Assembly: GCA_018062725.1 (NCBI GenBank) | Contig: JAGORP010000042.1 | Span: 1 to 15,663, forward strand | Reading direction: 5' to 3' | DNA length: 15,663 bases | DNA from: Flavobacterium sp. | GTDB taxonomy: Bacteria > Bacteroidota > Bacteroidia > Flavobacteriales > Flavobacteriaceae | Shown: one piece after another, positions 1-7,569 of the stretch | Numbering within the stretch: position 1 is the stretch's first letter | Layout of the letters: the number at the start of each line of letters is the position of its first letter | Position numbers and translations under genes: made by a program | The notes under the pieces: model-generated | What the model was told of the DNA's origin: nothing | Database searches by the model: none | What the model saw: only the letters and a program-made list of their open reading frames with translations

Positions 1-171
1 CCAAGACCCGAAGGGGCCACCCATTTGATAAAAAGCTATAAAGAACAATATGGTGTAGTAGACGAAACGGCCAAAACAGAATTACAATTGTGGTATTTAC
101 ACGATAAAGGGGTTAGTGTGCAAAACGAATTGGCTAATTTGATGTTGCACTTGGAAGCATTAGGGCATTGA
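1..171 (+). CDS. 3' end of an unrecognised gene (C-terminal 56 residues)
   Basis: An open frame runs from the first base of the window to a TGA at 169-171, so the gene begins upstream and only its C-terminus is seen. The 56 residues start PRPEGATHLIKSYKEQ and end NLMLHLEALGH. The segment is soluble and rather helical, with no signal peptide, membrane segment or motif that I recognise. It is convergent with the leftward gene whose stop lies at 175-177, leaving only 3 bases between the two stop codons. That tight convergence, together with a natural amino-acid composition, argues that the frame is real. I do not assign a function. Confidence 0.6.
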   Translation, partial: PRPEGATHLIKSYKEQYGVVDETAKTELQLWYLHDKGVSVQNELANLMLHLEALGH

Positions 172-174
172 GGG

Positions 175-764
175 TTATATTTTGATGGACATTCCCAAGC
201 TGATACTCCCAAAATTATGTACAGGAAATGAAGCAAAATTATAAGCAGACAATTCTGCAAAAAAGTTTGTGCCTTCAATTTCGCCATAACCAATACTGTA
301 TCTAAAATACTTTCCCACTAGCGATCCTCTGCCTAATGCAATTCCTTTGCCATATCCTGCTTGTAAAGTAACTTGCTTGTCATCAGTTAATCCTATATTT
401 AATCTGGCATTTCCATAAACAGGAACAACAACCATTTTGGGGTTTAACTTCCAATCGATGCCGGTATGTACACTTACGCCCAAAACTTCAAAAGCTTCTA
501 TTCCATAGCCAATTTTAGCTCCAAGACCATTTGGTAAATACCAATTGTTGTCTAAAGTATTGTCATCATTATATTCGCCATGATGACTATTAAAACAAAT
601 GGAATGCTTAAATCTGCTTGGGTGAAAAGGGTCTCTCTCCAATCGAAATTGACGTTGTCTTTTTTTGTTGACTTATAATCATTTACGGTAACATAAACGG
701 TTTTATTTTGAGCCAAAACAATACGGTTTACCAACAATACAAAAACCAATATTTTAGTTTTCAT
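175..764 (-). pseudogene. Exported outer-membrane-type protein, broken by a single frameshift
   Basis: Two overlapping frames make one gene if a -1 shift is allowed near 592-595. The first (start at 764) opens with a typical signal peptide, MKTKILVFVLLVNRIVLAQ. The second runs on to a TAA at 175-177 and has alternating glycine/aromatic strands (GLGAKIGYGIEAFEVLGV, GYGKGIALGRG) like a small beta-barrel. Reading five T instead of four in the minus-strand T run at 592-595 joins them into about 196 residues: IPFV then FNSHHGEYNDD. The sequence around the shift is not a classic X-XXY-YYZ slippery site, so I read this as a one-base deletion: either a real null allele or a homopolymer error in the assembly. 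The start codon overlaps the end of truB by 11 bases, suggesting it is the last gene of that cluster. Specific function unknown. Confidence 0.7.
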
Positions 765-1458
765 TTTTAGGAATTAGTTTGTCGAATGCTTCTGGAGTCA
801 GGCCATTTTCAACCGAATAATTGCCAATTTTGGTACGGCGTAAGGCTGTTAAATGGCCACCCGATTGTAAGGCCAATCCAAAATCATAAGCCAACGAACG
901 AATATAGGTGCCTTTGCTACAAGAAACTCTAAAGTCGATTTCAGGTAAGGCAATTCGGGTAATTTCGAATTCGTAAATGGTAGTTTTACGAGACGCAATT
1001 TCTACTTCCTGACCAGCACGAGCATGTTCGTACAAACGTTTTCCATCTTTTTTTATGGCCGAAAACACCGGTGGTTTTTGATCGATTTCGCCTAAAAATT
1101 GCTGAACGGTTTCAAGAATTAAAGTTTCCGTAATATGATCGATAGGAAAAGTAGCATCGATTTCGGTTTCCAAATCATAGGAAGGGGTAGTAGCACCCAC
1201 GTAAATGGTTCCGGTATATTCTTTGGTTTGGGCTTGAATTTCGGTAATGTTTTTGGTGAATTTTCCCGTACACACAATCAATAAACCTGTCGCTAAGGGA
1301 TCAAGCGTTCCGGCGTGACCAATTTTAAACTTTTTAGGAAGTCCCAATCGGTTTTTTAAGGTGTATTTTAATTTATTTACGGCTTGAAACGAACTCCAAG
1401 TCAGCGGTTTGTCTATTAATAACACTTGTCCCGCTAATATATCTTCTGCAGTATACAA
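754..1458 (-). CDS. truB: tRNA pseudouridine-55 synthase TruB
   Basis: TruB converts U55 to pseudouridine in the T-loop of elongator tRNAs, in the cytoplasm. The 234-residue protein carries the family signature: DKPLTWSSF at 16-24, then KIGHAGTLDPLATGLL at 45-60 with the catalytic aspartate D53, the YTG/PPVFSAIKKDGKRLYEHARAG segment at about 81-149, and CSKGTYIRSLAYDFG at 180-194. It is shorter than the roughly 310-residue E. coli enzyme and ends just after the GGHLTALRRTKIG segment, so the C-terminal PUA domain is missing; to my knowledge such short forms are usual in Bacteroidota. The start lies 6 bases after the uppP stop, and the last 11 bases overlap the start of the next leftward gene, which indicates a polycistronic unit with possible translational coupling. 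Confidence 0.96.
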   Translation of the reverse strand: MYTAEDILAGQVLLIDKPLTWSSFQAVNKLKYTLKNRLGLPKKFKIGHAGTLDPLATGLLIVCTGKFTKNITEIQAQTKEYTGTIYVGATTPSYDLETEIDATFPIDHITETLILETVQQFLGEIDQKPPVFSAIKKDGKRLYEHARAGQEVEIASRKTTIYEFEITRIALPEIDFRVSCSKGTYIRSLAYDFGLALQSGGHLTALRRTKIGNYSVENGLTPEAFDKLIPKNEN

Positions 1459-1464
1459 ATTGGA

Positions 1465-2274
1465 TTATTTTAAGTAGGAAAAGTAAATTAAAAGGATCGT
1501 TCCAGCTACAATTCGGTACCAACCCCAAGGTTTAAAACCGTATTGTTTGATGATTCCAATAAAGAATTTGATGGCCAAAACGGCAACAACAAACGCTACA
1601 ATATTTCCAATGACAAACATTTTTATTGTTTCATTTGATTGAACAATCAATTCGTATCCTTTCATCTGACTGTGTTCATAGGTTTTCAAAAACACCGAAT
1701 AACAAGTAACGGCCAACATGGTCGGAACAGCTAAAAAGAATGAAAATTCGGCTGCGGCATGACGGCTCAAACCCTGTTGCATGCCACCAATTATGGAAGC
1801 AGCACTTCGGCTCGTGCCCGGCATCATGGCCAAACATTGCCAAAAACCAATGGTTACGGCTTTTTTGATAGTAATGTCTTCTTCTTTTACAACGGTTGGA
1901 TTTTGAAAATGTTTATCGATGAATAATAAGATAACTCCTCCAATAATAAGCACAATGGCAATGGGGATTGGGTTGCCTAAAATGGCTTCGATTTTATCGT
2001 CGAATAATTTTCCTAAAACCAATGCAGGTACTACAGCCGCTGCCAACTTGATAAAGAAATGCAGCTTGGAAAAATCGAAAAACTTACGCCAGTACAACGC
2101 CACAACAGCCAAAATGGCTCCAAATTGAATGGAAACTTGAAATAATTTTACAAAATCATCTTCCTGTATTCCGAAGTAGGAACTGGTAAAGATCATGTGA
2201 GCTGTTGAAGAAACCGGTAAATATTCGGTTAGGCCTTCAACGATTGCGATGATTATGGCTTGTAGTAAATCCAT
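1465..2274 (-). CDS. uppP: Undecaprenyl-diphosphatase UppP (BacA family)
   Basis: UppP is an inner-membrane phosphatase that turns undecaprenyl pyrophosphate into undecaprenyl phosphate, recycling the lipid carrier for peptidoglycan and O-antigen synthesis; extra dosage gives bacitracin tolerance. The 269-residue protein is almost wholly hydrophobic. It shows the two BacA signatures: EGLTEYLPVSSTAHM at 13-27, with E13, E17 and H26 as likely catalytic residues, and MPGTSRSAASIIGG at 151-164, with R156. Its length matches the family. The ATG is preceded directly by the TTAGA inverted-repeat element (2275-2391) rather than by a purine-rich ribosome site. It lies in the ftsX - DUF3098 - uppP - truB cluster, 6 bases upstream of truB. 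Confidence 0.96.
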   Translation of the reverse strand: MDLLQAIIIAIVEGLTEYLPVSSTAHMIFTSSYFGIQEDDFVKLFQVSIQFGAILAVVALYWRKFFDFSKLHFFIKLAAAVVPALVLGKLFDDKIEAILGNPIPIAIVLIIGGVILLFIDKHFQNPTVVKEEDITIKKAVTIGFWQCLAMMPGTSRSAASIIGGMQQGLSRHAAAEFSFFLAVPTMLAVTCYSVFLKTYEHSQMKGYELIVQSNETIKMFVIGNIVAFVVAVLAIKFFIGIIKQYGFKPWGWYRIVAGTILLIYFSYLK

Positions 2275-2391
2275 TTAGATTGTTAGATTATTAGAAAATT
2301 AGACAACTTAGATTGCTCTTTTTTAAACAATCTTAGCAGTATATTTTGTGTTATTATCCGTCTAAGTTGTCTAAAAATCTAAAGCGTCTAA
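2275..2391. repeat. Inverted repeat built of TTAGA octamers, filling the DUF3098-uppP gap
   Basis: Five TTAGA motifs (starts 2275, 2283, 2291, 2299, 2308; spacing 8-9) form the left arm and four TCTAA motifs (2361, 2370, 2378, 2387) form the right arm. The central 14 bases pair perfectly: TTAGACAACTTAGA at 2299-2312 with its reverse complement at 2361-2374. Inside, AGATTG (2310-2315) can pair with CAATCT (2328-2333). The element begins directly after the uppP start codon and ends one base before the DUF3098 stop codon, so it occupies the entire intergenic space and would form a long RNA hairpin abutting the uppP AUG. Confidence 0.75.
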
Positions 2392-2392
2392 T

Positions 2393-2629
2393 TTAGTCTT
2401 TCTTTGGATTTTTTAAAATAGAATAAATCGTAATTCCGAAACCAATTAACACCATAGTTGGCGCCAAACGAATTCTTCTAAAACTAAAAATAGCTTCGTT
2501 AAATACTTTTGGATCGTCGCTTCCGCCACCCGCCATTAGGATAAAACCTAAAGCAATTACACCCAATCCGATGAGTAAAAATTTATAGTTGACTTTCTCA
2601 AACAGAAAGCCTTGTTTGTTTTCTTCCAT
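2393..2629 (-). CDS. DUF3098 family small membrane protein
   Basis: A 78-residue protein with a short charged N-terminus (MEENKQGFLFEKVNYK), a first membrane helix at about 17-34 (FLLIGLGVIALGFILMAGG), a loop with FNEAIFSFRRIRLAP, a second helix at about 57-71, and a basic tail (KNPKKD). The order Y/F-K-xx-LIGLG, a GGGSDDP loop and the SFRRIRLAP segment match DUF3098 as I remember it; this family typically lies between ftsX and uppP in Bacteroidota, as it does here. Both ends are predicted cytoplasmic. The biochemical role is unknown; the neighbourhood suggests a link to division or envelope work. Confidence 0.85.
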   Translation of the reverse strand: MEENKQGFLFEKVNYKFLLIGLGVIALGFILMAGGGSDDPKVFNEAIFSFRRIRLAPTMVLIGFGITIYSILKNPKKD

Positions 2630-2631
2630 AA

Positions 2632-2671
2632 GTCATTGCGAGGAGTTGCGAGGCACGAAGCAAAGCAATCT
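2632..2671. repeat. Dispersed palindromic repeat, GTCATTGC...GCAATCT type
   Basis: The segment starts GTCATTGCGAGGA and ends AGCAATCT, so ATTGC and GCAAT can pair as a hairpin. Compared with the second copy at 13737-13761 it carries an internal partial duplication of the GCGAGG portion. It fills most of the ftsX-DUF3098 gap. Elements of this kind are common between genes in many bacterial genomes; their agent of spread is not evident here. Confidence 0.65.
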
Positions 2672-2690
2672 TTTGTTCCTTTTAATTTGA

Positions 2691-3566
2691 TTAATATAAA
2701 TCGTCGGTTCTTAAATTCAAGAAACGTTGCGTAGCAAAGTGTGTACTCAACCAAGTGATTAAAATACCCAATCCGAATACGGCAATTAATATAACTACCA
2801 CCGATACTACATCGTTAAAAACGCCCAAAGTAGGCCAAATACTATCAATATAGAATAACACACCAAGTAATGCTACTATAGCTACACCAGCACCAATCAT
2901 GCCTAGTTTTACACTACGCCAAATAAATGGTTTTCTAATAAATCCTTTAGTAGCCCCCACCATTTGCATGGTTTTGATGATAAAACGATTCGCGTAAATG
3001 GACAAACGCAACGAACTGTTAATTAATAAAACGGCTACAATGGTTAAAAAACCACTGATGATTAAGATCCACATACTGGCTTTTTTTACATTTTCATTCA
3101 CCATTTTCACCAATTGTTTGTCATAAAAAATATCGGCAACTAACGGATCTTCACGAAGCTGACGCTCAATTTTTGCCACACTGTCGCTTTGAACATAATC
3201 GGCTCTTAAATGAATATCGTAAGAGTTTTTCAACGGATTGGATCCTAAAAACTCCGTAAAATTTTCTCCTAAGGTTTTTTCATGCTCTTTTGCCGCTTGA
3301 TCTTTGGAGACAAATATATAGTCTTTGGCAAATTTGGCTTCTTTTAGCATTTCGCCATATTTGGTCAAGGTAGTATCTTTGGCATCGTCTTTAAAAAAGA
3401 CGGTCATAGTAATCCCTTCTTTAAAATCATTCGATAATTTTTGTGCATTCACAATAAATAACGCCAGCAATCCAAGCATAAAAAGCACCAGGCCTACACT
3501 TAAAACTACAGAAAAATAAGAGGTAATTAATCGACGTTTTTGAAACTTATCAAAAGATGAACTCAT
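2691..3566 (-). CDS. ftsX: Cell division protein FtsX (permease-like)
   Basis: FtsX is the membrane half of the FtsEX complex, an ABC-type machine that does not transport but transmits ATP-driven change to cell-wall hydrolases at the septum. The 291-residue protein has the FtsX layout: a basic cytoplasmic N-terminus, helix 1 at about 18-40, an extracytoplasmic domain at about 41-165, then helices at about 166-186, 220-241 and 253-275. The MQMVGATKGFIRKPF segment at 200-214 is the conserved cytoplasmic coupling region of the family. I chose MSSSFDKFQKRR at 3566 over an ATG 33 bases upstream because the extra residues (MLFLPQINCYS) look non-coding and family members begin near this point. No ftsE lies nearby, which is usual in this phylum. 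It is the first gene of the leftward cluster. Confidence 0.93.
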   Translation of the reverse strand: MSSSFDKFQKRRLITSYFSVVLSVGLVLFMLGLLALFIVNAQKLSNDFKEGITMTVFFKDDAKDTTLTKYGEMLKEAKFAKDYIFVSKDQAAKEHEKTLGENFTEFLGSNPLKNSYDIHLRADYVQSDSVAKIERQLREDPLVADIFYDKQLVKMVNENVKKASMWILIISGFLTIVAVLLINSSLRLSIYANRFIIKTMQMVGATKGFIRKPFIWRSVKLGMIGAGVAIVALLGVLFYIDSIWPTLGVFNDVVSVVVILIAVFGLGILITWLSTHFATQRFLNLRTDDLY

Positions 3567-3657
3567 ACTATAACAATTTATTTGCGGTAAAAATAACAAA
3601 GAATTTCTTTATTTAAAGTTAATAACGCCCAAAGTTTCGTGTTTCTTATAATAAATG

Positions 3658-3665
3658 TAAATTTG
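3658..3665 (+). promoter_or_regulatory. Probable leuS promoter, -7 box
   Basis: TAAATTTG fits the Bacteroidota TAnnTTTG -7 element. Transcription would start near 3670, giving a leader of about 65 bases. I find no good TTG at the usual -33 distance, so support is moderate. Confidence 0.45.
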
Positions 3666-3678
3666 CCACGAAAATGAA

Positions 3679-3721
3679 GGATGATGGATGTCAGATGACA
3701 AACACCCATCATCTGGCATCT
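3679..3721 (+). promoter_or_regulatory. leuS leader hairpin with two mutually exclusive folds
   Basis: Fold A pairs GGATGTCAGATGA (3686-3698) with TCATCTGGCATCT (3709-3721): 13 pairs, two of them G-U, with a 10-base loop. Fold B pairs GGATGATGG (3679-3687) with CCATCATCT (3706-3714): 9 pairs, one of them G-U. Both use 3709-3714, so they cannot coexist. The hairpin lies 14 bases upstream of the leuS ATG and has no T-run, so it is not a simple terminator. It could equally be a mobile intergenic repeat. Confidence 0.5.
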
Positions 3722-3734
3722 AACATTCAACAAA

Positions 3735-6569
3735 ATGAAATATTTCCACGAAAAAATCGAAGCCAAATGGCAACAGTATTGGGCCCAAAATCAGACTTTT
3801 GCAGCATCCAATACTTCTGAAAAACCAAAATATTATGTATTAGACATGTTTCCGTATCCATCTGGAGCGGGGTTACACGTCGGACATCCACTAGGTTACA
3901 TCGCTTCCGATATCGTGGCTCGTTATAAAAGACACCAAGGTTTTAATGTGTTGCATCCGCAAGGGTATGATTCGTTTGGTTTGCCAGCAGAACAATATGC
4001 TATTCAAACGGGGCAACATCCCGAAAAAACCACGCGTGAAAACATTACCCGTTACCGGGAACAATTAGATAAAATTGGTTTTTCTTTCGATTGGAGTCGT
4101 GAAGTACGTACGTCTAATCCCGATTATTACAAACACACGCAATGGATTTTCATTCAATTGTTTAATTCGTGGTACAACAAAGACACCGATAGAGCCGAAG
4201 ATATTTCAGAATTGATTCAAATTTTCGAAAGAAGTGGAAATGCAACAATCCATGCGGTTTGTGACGATAACACAGAAATATTTTTTCCATCTGATTGGAA
4301 TTCGTATTCGGAAGAAAAGAAACAACAAGTTTTATTACAATACCGATTAACCTATTTGGCAGAAACGGAGGTGAACTGGTGTCCGGCTTTAGGTACGGTT
4401 TTAGCGAATGACGAAATTGTAAACGGCGTTTCTGAACGTGGCGGACATCCCGTAATTCGTAAAAAAATGACCCAATGGTCGATGCGAATTTCTGCCTATG
4501 CCGAACGTTTATTACAAGGTTTAGAATCGATCGATTGGAGCGAATCGATCAAAGAATCACAACGAAACTGGATTGGAAAATCAGTGGGTGCGGCTGTGAC
4601 TTTCAAACTAAAAGACCATAACGAGGTAATCGATGTGTTTACCACTCGACCGGATACGATTTTCGGGGTAACGTTTATGACCTTAGCGCCAGAACACGAA
4701 TTGGTTTCACAAATTACGACTCCCGAGCAAAAAGAAGCTGTAGACGCCTATATCGAAGCCACAGCAAAACGTTCAGAACGTGAGCGTATGGCTGATGTGA
4801 AAACGATTTCAGGAGTATTCACAGGAGCCTATGCCGAGCATCCATTCACGAAAGAGTCCATTCCGGTTTGGATAGGAGATTACGTATTAGCAGGTTACGG
4901 AACCGGTGCTGTTATGGCGGTGCCATGCGGTGACGAACGTGATTATGCGTTTGCGAATTTCTTCAAAGGCACCAACGGTATGCCAGCCATCAAAAATATT
5001 TTCAATCAAGACATTTCCGAAGCGGCTTACGGTGAAAAAGGGGGTTTTGAATTGGTCAATTCTGATTTCTTAAACGGATTGGATTACAAAAATGGTACGA
5101 AAAAAGTCATCGAAGCCTTAGAAAAAATAGGGGCAGGAAAAGCCAAAGTAAATTATCGTTTGCGTGATGCGGTGTTCTCTCGCCAACGCTATTGGGGTGA
5201 ACCGTTTCCGGTGTATTATGTGAATGGTTTACCTCAAATGATTGATAAAAAACACCTGCCGATTGTATTGCCAGAAGTCGAAAAATACTTACCCACCGAA
5301 GACGGTCAGCCGCCATTAGGAAATGCTTCCGATTGGGCTTGGGATACAGTAAACAACACAGTAGTATGCAATGAAGCAATTGACAACAAAAATGTATTTC
5401 CGTTAGAACTCAACACCATGCCAGGTTGGGCCGGTTCATCATGGTATTGGATGCGTTATATGGATGCGTCTAACGAGAATGAATTTGCCAATAAAGAAGC
5501 ATTAAAATATTGGGAAAACGTCGATTTATACATCGGTGGTAGTGAACACGCGACCGGTCACTTGTTATACTCTCGTTTTTGGAATAAATTCTTAAAAGAC
5601 AGAGGTTTTGCCCCTACGGAAGAACCTTTCAAAAAATTGATCAATCAAGGAATGATTTTAGGAATGAGTGCTTTTGTGTATAGAAGTGAAGATTCTAAAA
5701 TATTATATTCCAAAGGTTTAATTAAAGATAAAAATGTGCATCCAATTCATGTTGATTTAGCTTGTATCAATGATATTACCAACGAATTAGACATTGAAAA
5801 ATTCAAAGCACATCCATTATATTCCGATTATGCAAATGCCGAATTCATTTTAGAAGATGGGAAATACATTGTCGGTCGCGAAGTCGAAAAAATGTCGAAA
5901 TCGAAATACAACGTAGTCAACCCCGATGATATTTGCAATGAATACGGTGCCGATACCTTACGTTTGTACGAAATGTTCTTAGGTCCGTTAGAGCAAGCCA
6001 AACCTTGGAATACCGCCGGTATTACGGGAGTTTCTGGTTTCTTGAAAAAATTATGGCGTTTGTATTTTGACGATAACGGATTGATTGTAACGGATGCGGA
6101 GCCAACAGCGGATATGTTCAAATCGTTACACAAAACCATCAAAAAAGTAACGGAAGACATTGAGCATTTCTCGTTCAACACTTCAGTTTCTCAATTTATG
6201 ATTTGTGTAAACGAATTGCAGCAATTAAAATGCAATCATAGAGCGATTTTAGAGCCTTTGGCCATTTTAGTTTCGCCGTATGCACCTCACATTGCAGAAG
6301 AATTATGGAGCGGTTTAGGAAATCAAGGTTCTATTTCAACGGTGGCTTTCCCTAAATTTGAAGAAAAGTATTTAGTAGAAAGTGAAAAAGAATACCCAGT
6401 TTCCTTCAACGGAAAAATGCGTTTCACCATTAAGTTGCCCTTAGATTTAACGGTAGCACAAATTGAAACAATCGTCATGGCCGATGAAAGAACTCAAGCG
6501 CAATTACAAGGCCGAACACCCAATAAAGTGATTATCGTTCCAGGGAAGATTATCAACCTGGTCGGATAA
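3735..6569 (+). CDS. leuS: Leucyl-tRNA synthetase
   Basis: LeuRS charges tRNA-Leu with leucine in the cytoplasm; it is a class I synthetase. In the 944 residues the HIGH motif reads HVGH at 48-51 (within FPYPSGAGLHVGH) and KMSKS lies at 719-723. The CP1 editing domain contains TTRPDT at 303-308 and the MAVPCGDERDYAFA segment with D400 and D403, so proofreading of mischarged tRNA should be intact. The C-terminal anticodon-binding region includes LVSPYAPHIAEELW. Two insertions (about 147-205 and 650-700) make it longer than the 860-residue E. coli enzyme; I believe both are typical of the Bacteroidota form. It is monocistronic: divergent from ftsX, with its own promoter, a leader hairpin and a strong terminator. 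Confidence 0.97.
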   Translation: MKYFHEKIEAKWQQYWAQNQTFAASNTSEKPKYYVLDMFPYPSGAGLHVGHPLGYIASDIVARYKRHQGFNVLHPQGYDSFGLPAEQYAIQTGQHPEKTTRENITRYREQLDKIGFSFDWSREVRTSNPDYYKHTQWIFIQLFNSWYNKDTDRAEDISELIQIFERSGNATIHAVCDDNTEIFFPSDWNSYSEEKKQQVLLQYRLTYLAETEVNWCPALGTVLANDEIVNGVSERGGHPVIRKKMTQWSMRISAYAERLLQGLESIDWSESIKESQRNWIGKSVGAAVTFKLKDHNEVIDVFTTRPDTIFGVTFMTLAPEHELVSQITTPEQKEAVDAYIEATAKRSERERMADVKTISGVFTGAYAEHPFTKESIPVWIGDYVLAGYGTGAVMAVPCGDERDYAFANFFKGTNGMPAIKNIFNQDISEAAYGEKGGFELVNSDFLNGLDYKNGTKKVIEALEKIGAGKAKVNYRLRDAVFSRQRYWGEPFPVYYVNGLPQMIDKKHLPIVLPEVEKYLPTEDGQPPLGNASDWAWDTVNNTVVCNEAIDNKNVFPLELNTMPGWAGSSWYWMRYMDASNENEFANKEALKYWENVDLYIGGSEHATGHLLYSRFWNKFLKDRGFAPTEEPFKKLINQGMILGMSAFVYRSEDSKILYSKGLIKDKNVHPIHVDLACINDITNELDIEKFKAHPLYSDYANAEFILEDGKYIVGREVEKMSKSKYNVVNPDDICNEYGADTLRLYEMFLGPLEQAKPWNTAGITGVSGFLKKLWRLYFDDNGLIVTDAEPTADMFKSLHKTIKKVTEDIEHFSFNTSVSQFMICVNELQQLKCNHRAILEPLAILVSPYAPHIAEELWSGLGNQGSISTVAFPKFEEKYLVESEKEYPVSFNGKMRFTIKLPLDLTVAQIETIVMADERTQAQLQGRTPNKVIIVPGKIINLVG

Positions 6570-6579
6570 TACAATTAAC

Positions 6580-6623
6580 ACACTGAGAAAGCCTGTACTG
6601 AGCTCGTCGAAGTATCGAAGTGT
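6580..6623. repeat. Intergenic palindromic repeat after leuS (TCGA-rich family)
   Basis: ACACT (6580-6584) pairs with AGTGT (6619-6623), and inside it TACT (6596-6599) with AGTA (6611-6614) around CTGAGCTCGTCGAAGT. The CTGAGC/TCGA composition resembles the repeats that flank the GIY-YIG gene at 8986 and 9377, so it may be a diverged member of the same family. Only 10 bases separate it from the leuS stop. Confidence 0.5.
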
Positions 6624-6704
6624 AAATCCCAAATTTCCAATCACCGAACGTTACATGTCTTGATCATGTCGAAAGGGCTAAGTGGGAATTTGGGATTTCT
6701 TTTT
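6624..6704 (+). terminator. leuS terminator with a long stem and large loop
   Basis: AAATCCCAAATTTCCA (6624-6639) pairs with TGGGAATTTGGGATTT (6683-6698): 16 pairs with one G-U. It is followed by C and five T. The 43-base loop holds its own small hairpin, ACATG (6653-6657) with CATGT (6665-6669). A stem this long with a T-run supports transcription termination after leuS. Confidence 0.75.
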
Positions 6705-6740
6705 GTAACTTTTTCACGGATTTAACGTTTAATAGATAAA

Positions 6741-6780
6741 TGTCAAAATGACAGATTTTGAAATTGGTTCAAAATTTGTA
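6741..6780 (+). promoter_or_regulatory. Possible sigma-54-like promoter with upstream TGTCA palindrome
   Basis: TGTCA-AAA-TGACA (6741-6753) is a perfect palindrome with a 3-base centre. Twelve bases further on, TTGGTTCAAAATTTGTA has GG at 6766-6767 and GT at 6778-6779 with exactly 10 bases between; the sigma-54 consensus is GG-N10-GC. A start near 6790 would leave a leader of about 20 bases. A vegetative reading (AAAATTTG as a poor TAnnTTTG) is also possible. Confidence 0.35.
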
Positions 6781-6810
6781 GCTTTATTAAAAAATTAAAA
6801 CTGTAAAACT

Positions 6811-7509
6811 ATGTTTGGATATTATATTATTATTGGTGGAATTGCATTAGCAAGTTGGTTGGTCAGTTCAAGGTTAAAGAGCAAATTTGAGCATTATTCT
6901 AATGTGCATTTGCAAAATGGGATGAGTGGTGCCGAAATAGCAACAAAAATGTTAGCAGATCATGGAATAAGAGATGTTCAAGTAATCTCAACGCCGGGTC
7001 AATTAACAGATCACTATAATCCGACCAATAAAACCGTGAATTTATCAGAGGCGGTGTATAACCAACGCAATGCAGCGGCAGCGGCAGTTGCAGCTCACGA
7101 ATGTGGACATGCGGTACAGCATGCTACGGCGTATAGCTGGTTAACCATGCGTTCACAAATGGTACCTATGGTAAATGTTTCTTCTTCCTTATCACAATGG
7201 TTGATTATGGGAGGATTGATTTTAGGAATTGCTTCTAAAGGCTTGTCTTTCGGTTATATCATTGCGGTTGTAGGCCTAGTTTTAATGGCAGTTGCTACTG
7301 CATTTTCATTAATCACATTACCCGTTGAGTACGATGCGAGTAATCGCGCTTTAGCATGGCTTAAAAATAAGAATATGCTTAATCAGGCAGAATACGCCGG
7401 AGCAGAGGATGCTTTAAAATGGGCCGCCCGTACCTATTTAGTAGCCGCTATAGGTGCTGTAGCATCTATGTTGTATTGGGCTATGCAGGTTTTTGGGCGT
7501 CGAGATTAA
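6811..7509 (+). CDS. Membrane neutral zinc metallopeptidase (YugP-like, Zn_peptidase_2)
   Basis: A 232-residue membrane protease candidate. An N-terminal membrane anchor (about 3-19, FGYYIIIGGIALASWLV) is followed by a cytoplasmic or peripheral domain with TDHYNP at 66-71 and the zinc-binding HExxH motif, AAHECGHAVQH at 94-104 (H96, E97, H100). E173 in LPVEYDASNRA is the likely third zinc ligand. Further hydrophobic helices lie at about 130-170 and 208-227. Length and motif order match the YugP/DUF-type zinc peptidases. Natural substrates are unknown; related membrane proteases act in envelope quality control. It is transcribed alone, between the leuS terminator and its own bidirectional terminator at 7532-7569. 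The upstream palindrome and sigma-54-like box hint at stress control, which is an inference. Confidence 0.9.
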   Translation: MFGYYIIIGGIALASWLVSSRLKSKFEHYSNVHLQNGMSGAEIATKMLADHGIRDVQVISTPGQLTDHYNPTNKTVNLSEAVYNQRNAAAAAVAAHECGHAVQHATAYSWLTMRSQMVPMVNVSSSLSQWLIMGGLILGIASKGLSFGYIIAVVGLVLMAVATAFSLITLPVEYDASNRALAWLKNKNMLNQAEYAGAEDALKWAARTYLVAAIGAVASMLYWAMQVFGRRD

Positions 7510-7531
7510 ATGGTCAAACAACATACTTTAC

Positions 7532-7569
7532 AAAATCCAAACTTCATTTAGGAGTTTGGATTTTTTTTT
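7532..7569 (+). terminator. Terminator between convergent genes
   Basis: AAAATCCAAACT (7532-7543) pairs perfectly with AGTTTGGATTTT (7553-7564) around a 9-base loop, followed by a continuing T-run to 7569. The T-run reaches into the TAA stop codon of the convergent HxlR gene (7568-7570). On the minus strand the tract is only four T long, so it should work best for the rightward peptidase gene. Confidence 0.85.

Noticed and set aside
592..602. Programmed -1 frameshift in the exported protein gene
   Set aside because: The bases at the join do not form an X-XXY-YYZ slippery heptamer and no downstream stimulator is visible; a simple deletion explains it better.
3567..3599. FtsX start at 3599
   Set aside because: The 11 added residues are not FtsX-like; MSSSFDKFQKRR at 3566 fits the basic cytoplasmic N-terminus.
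5107..5379. Leftward ORF inside leuS
   Set aside because: It lies fully within a well-supported leuS frame, and its translation shows no family features.
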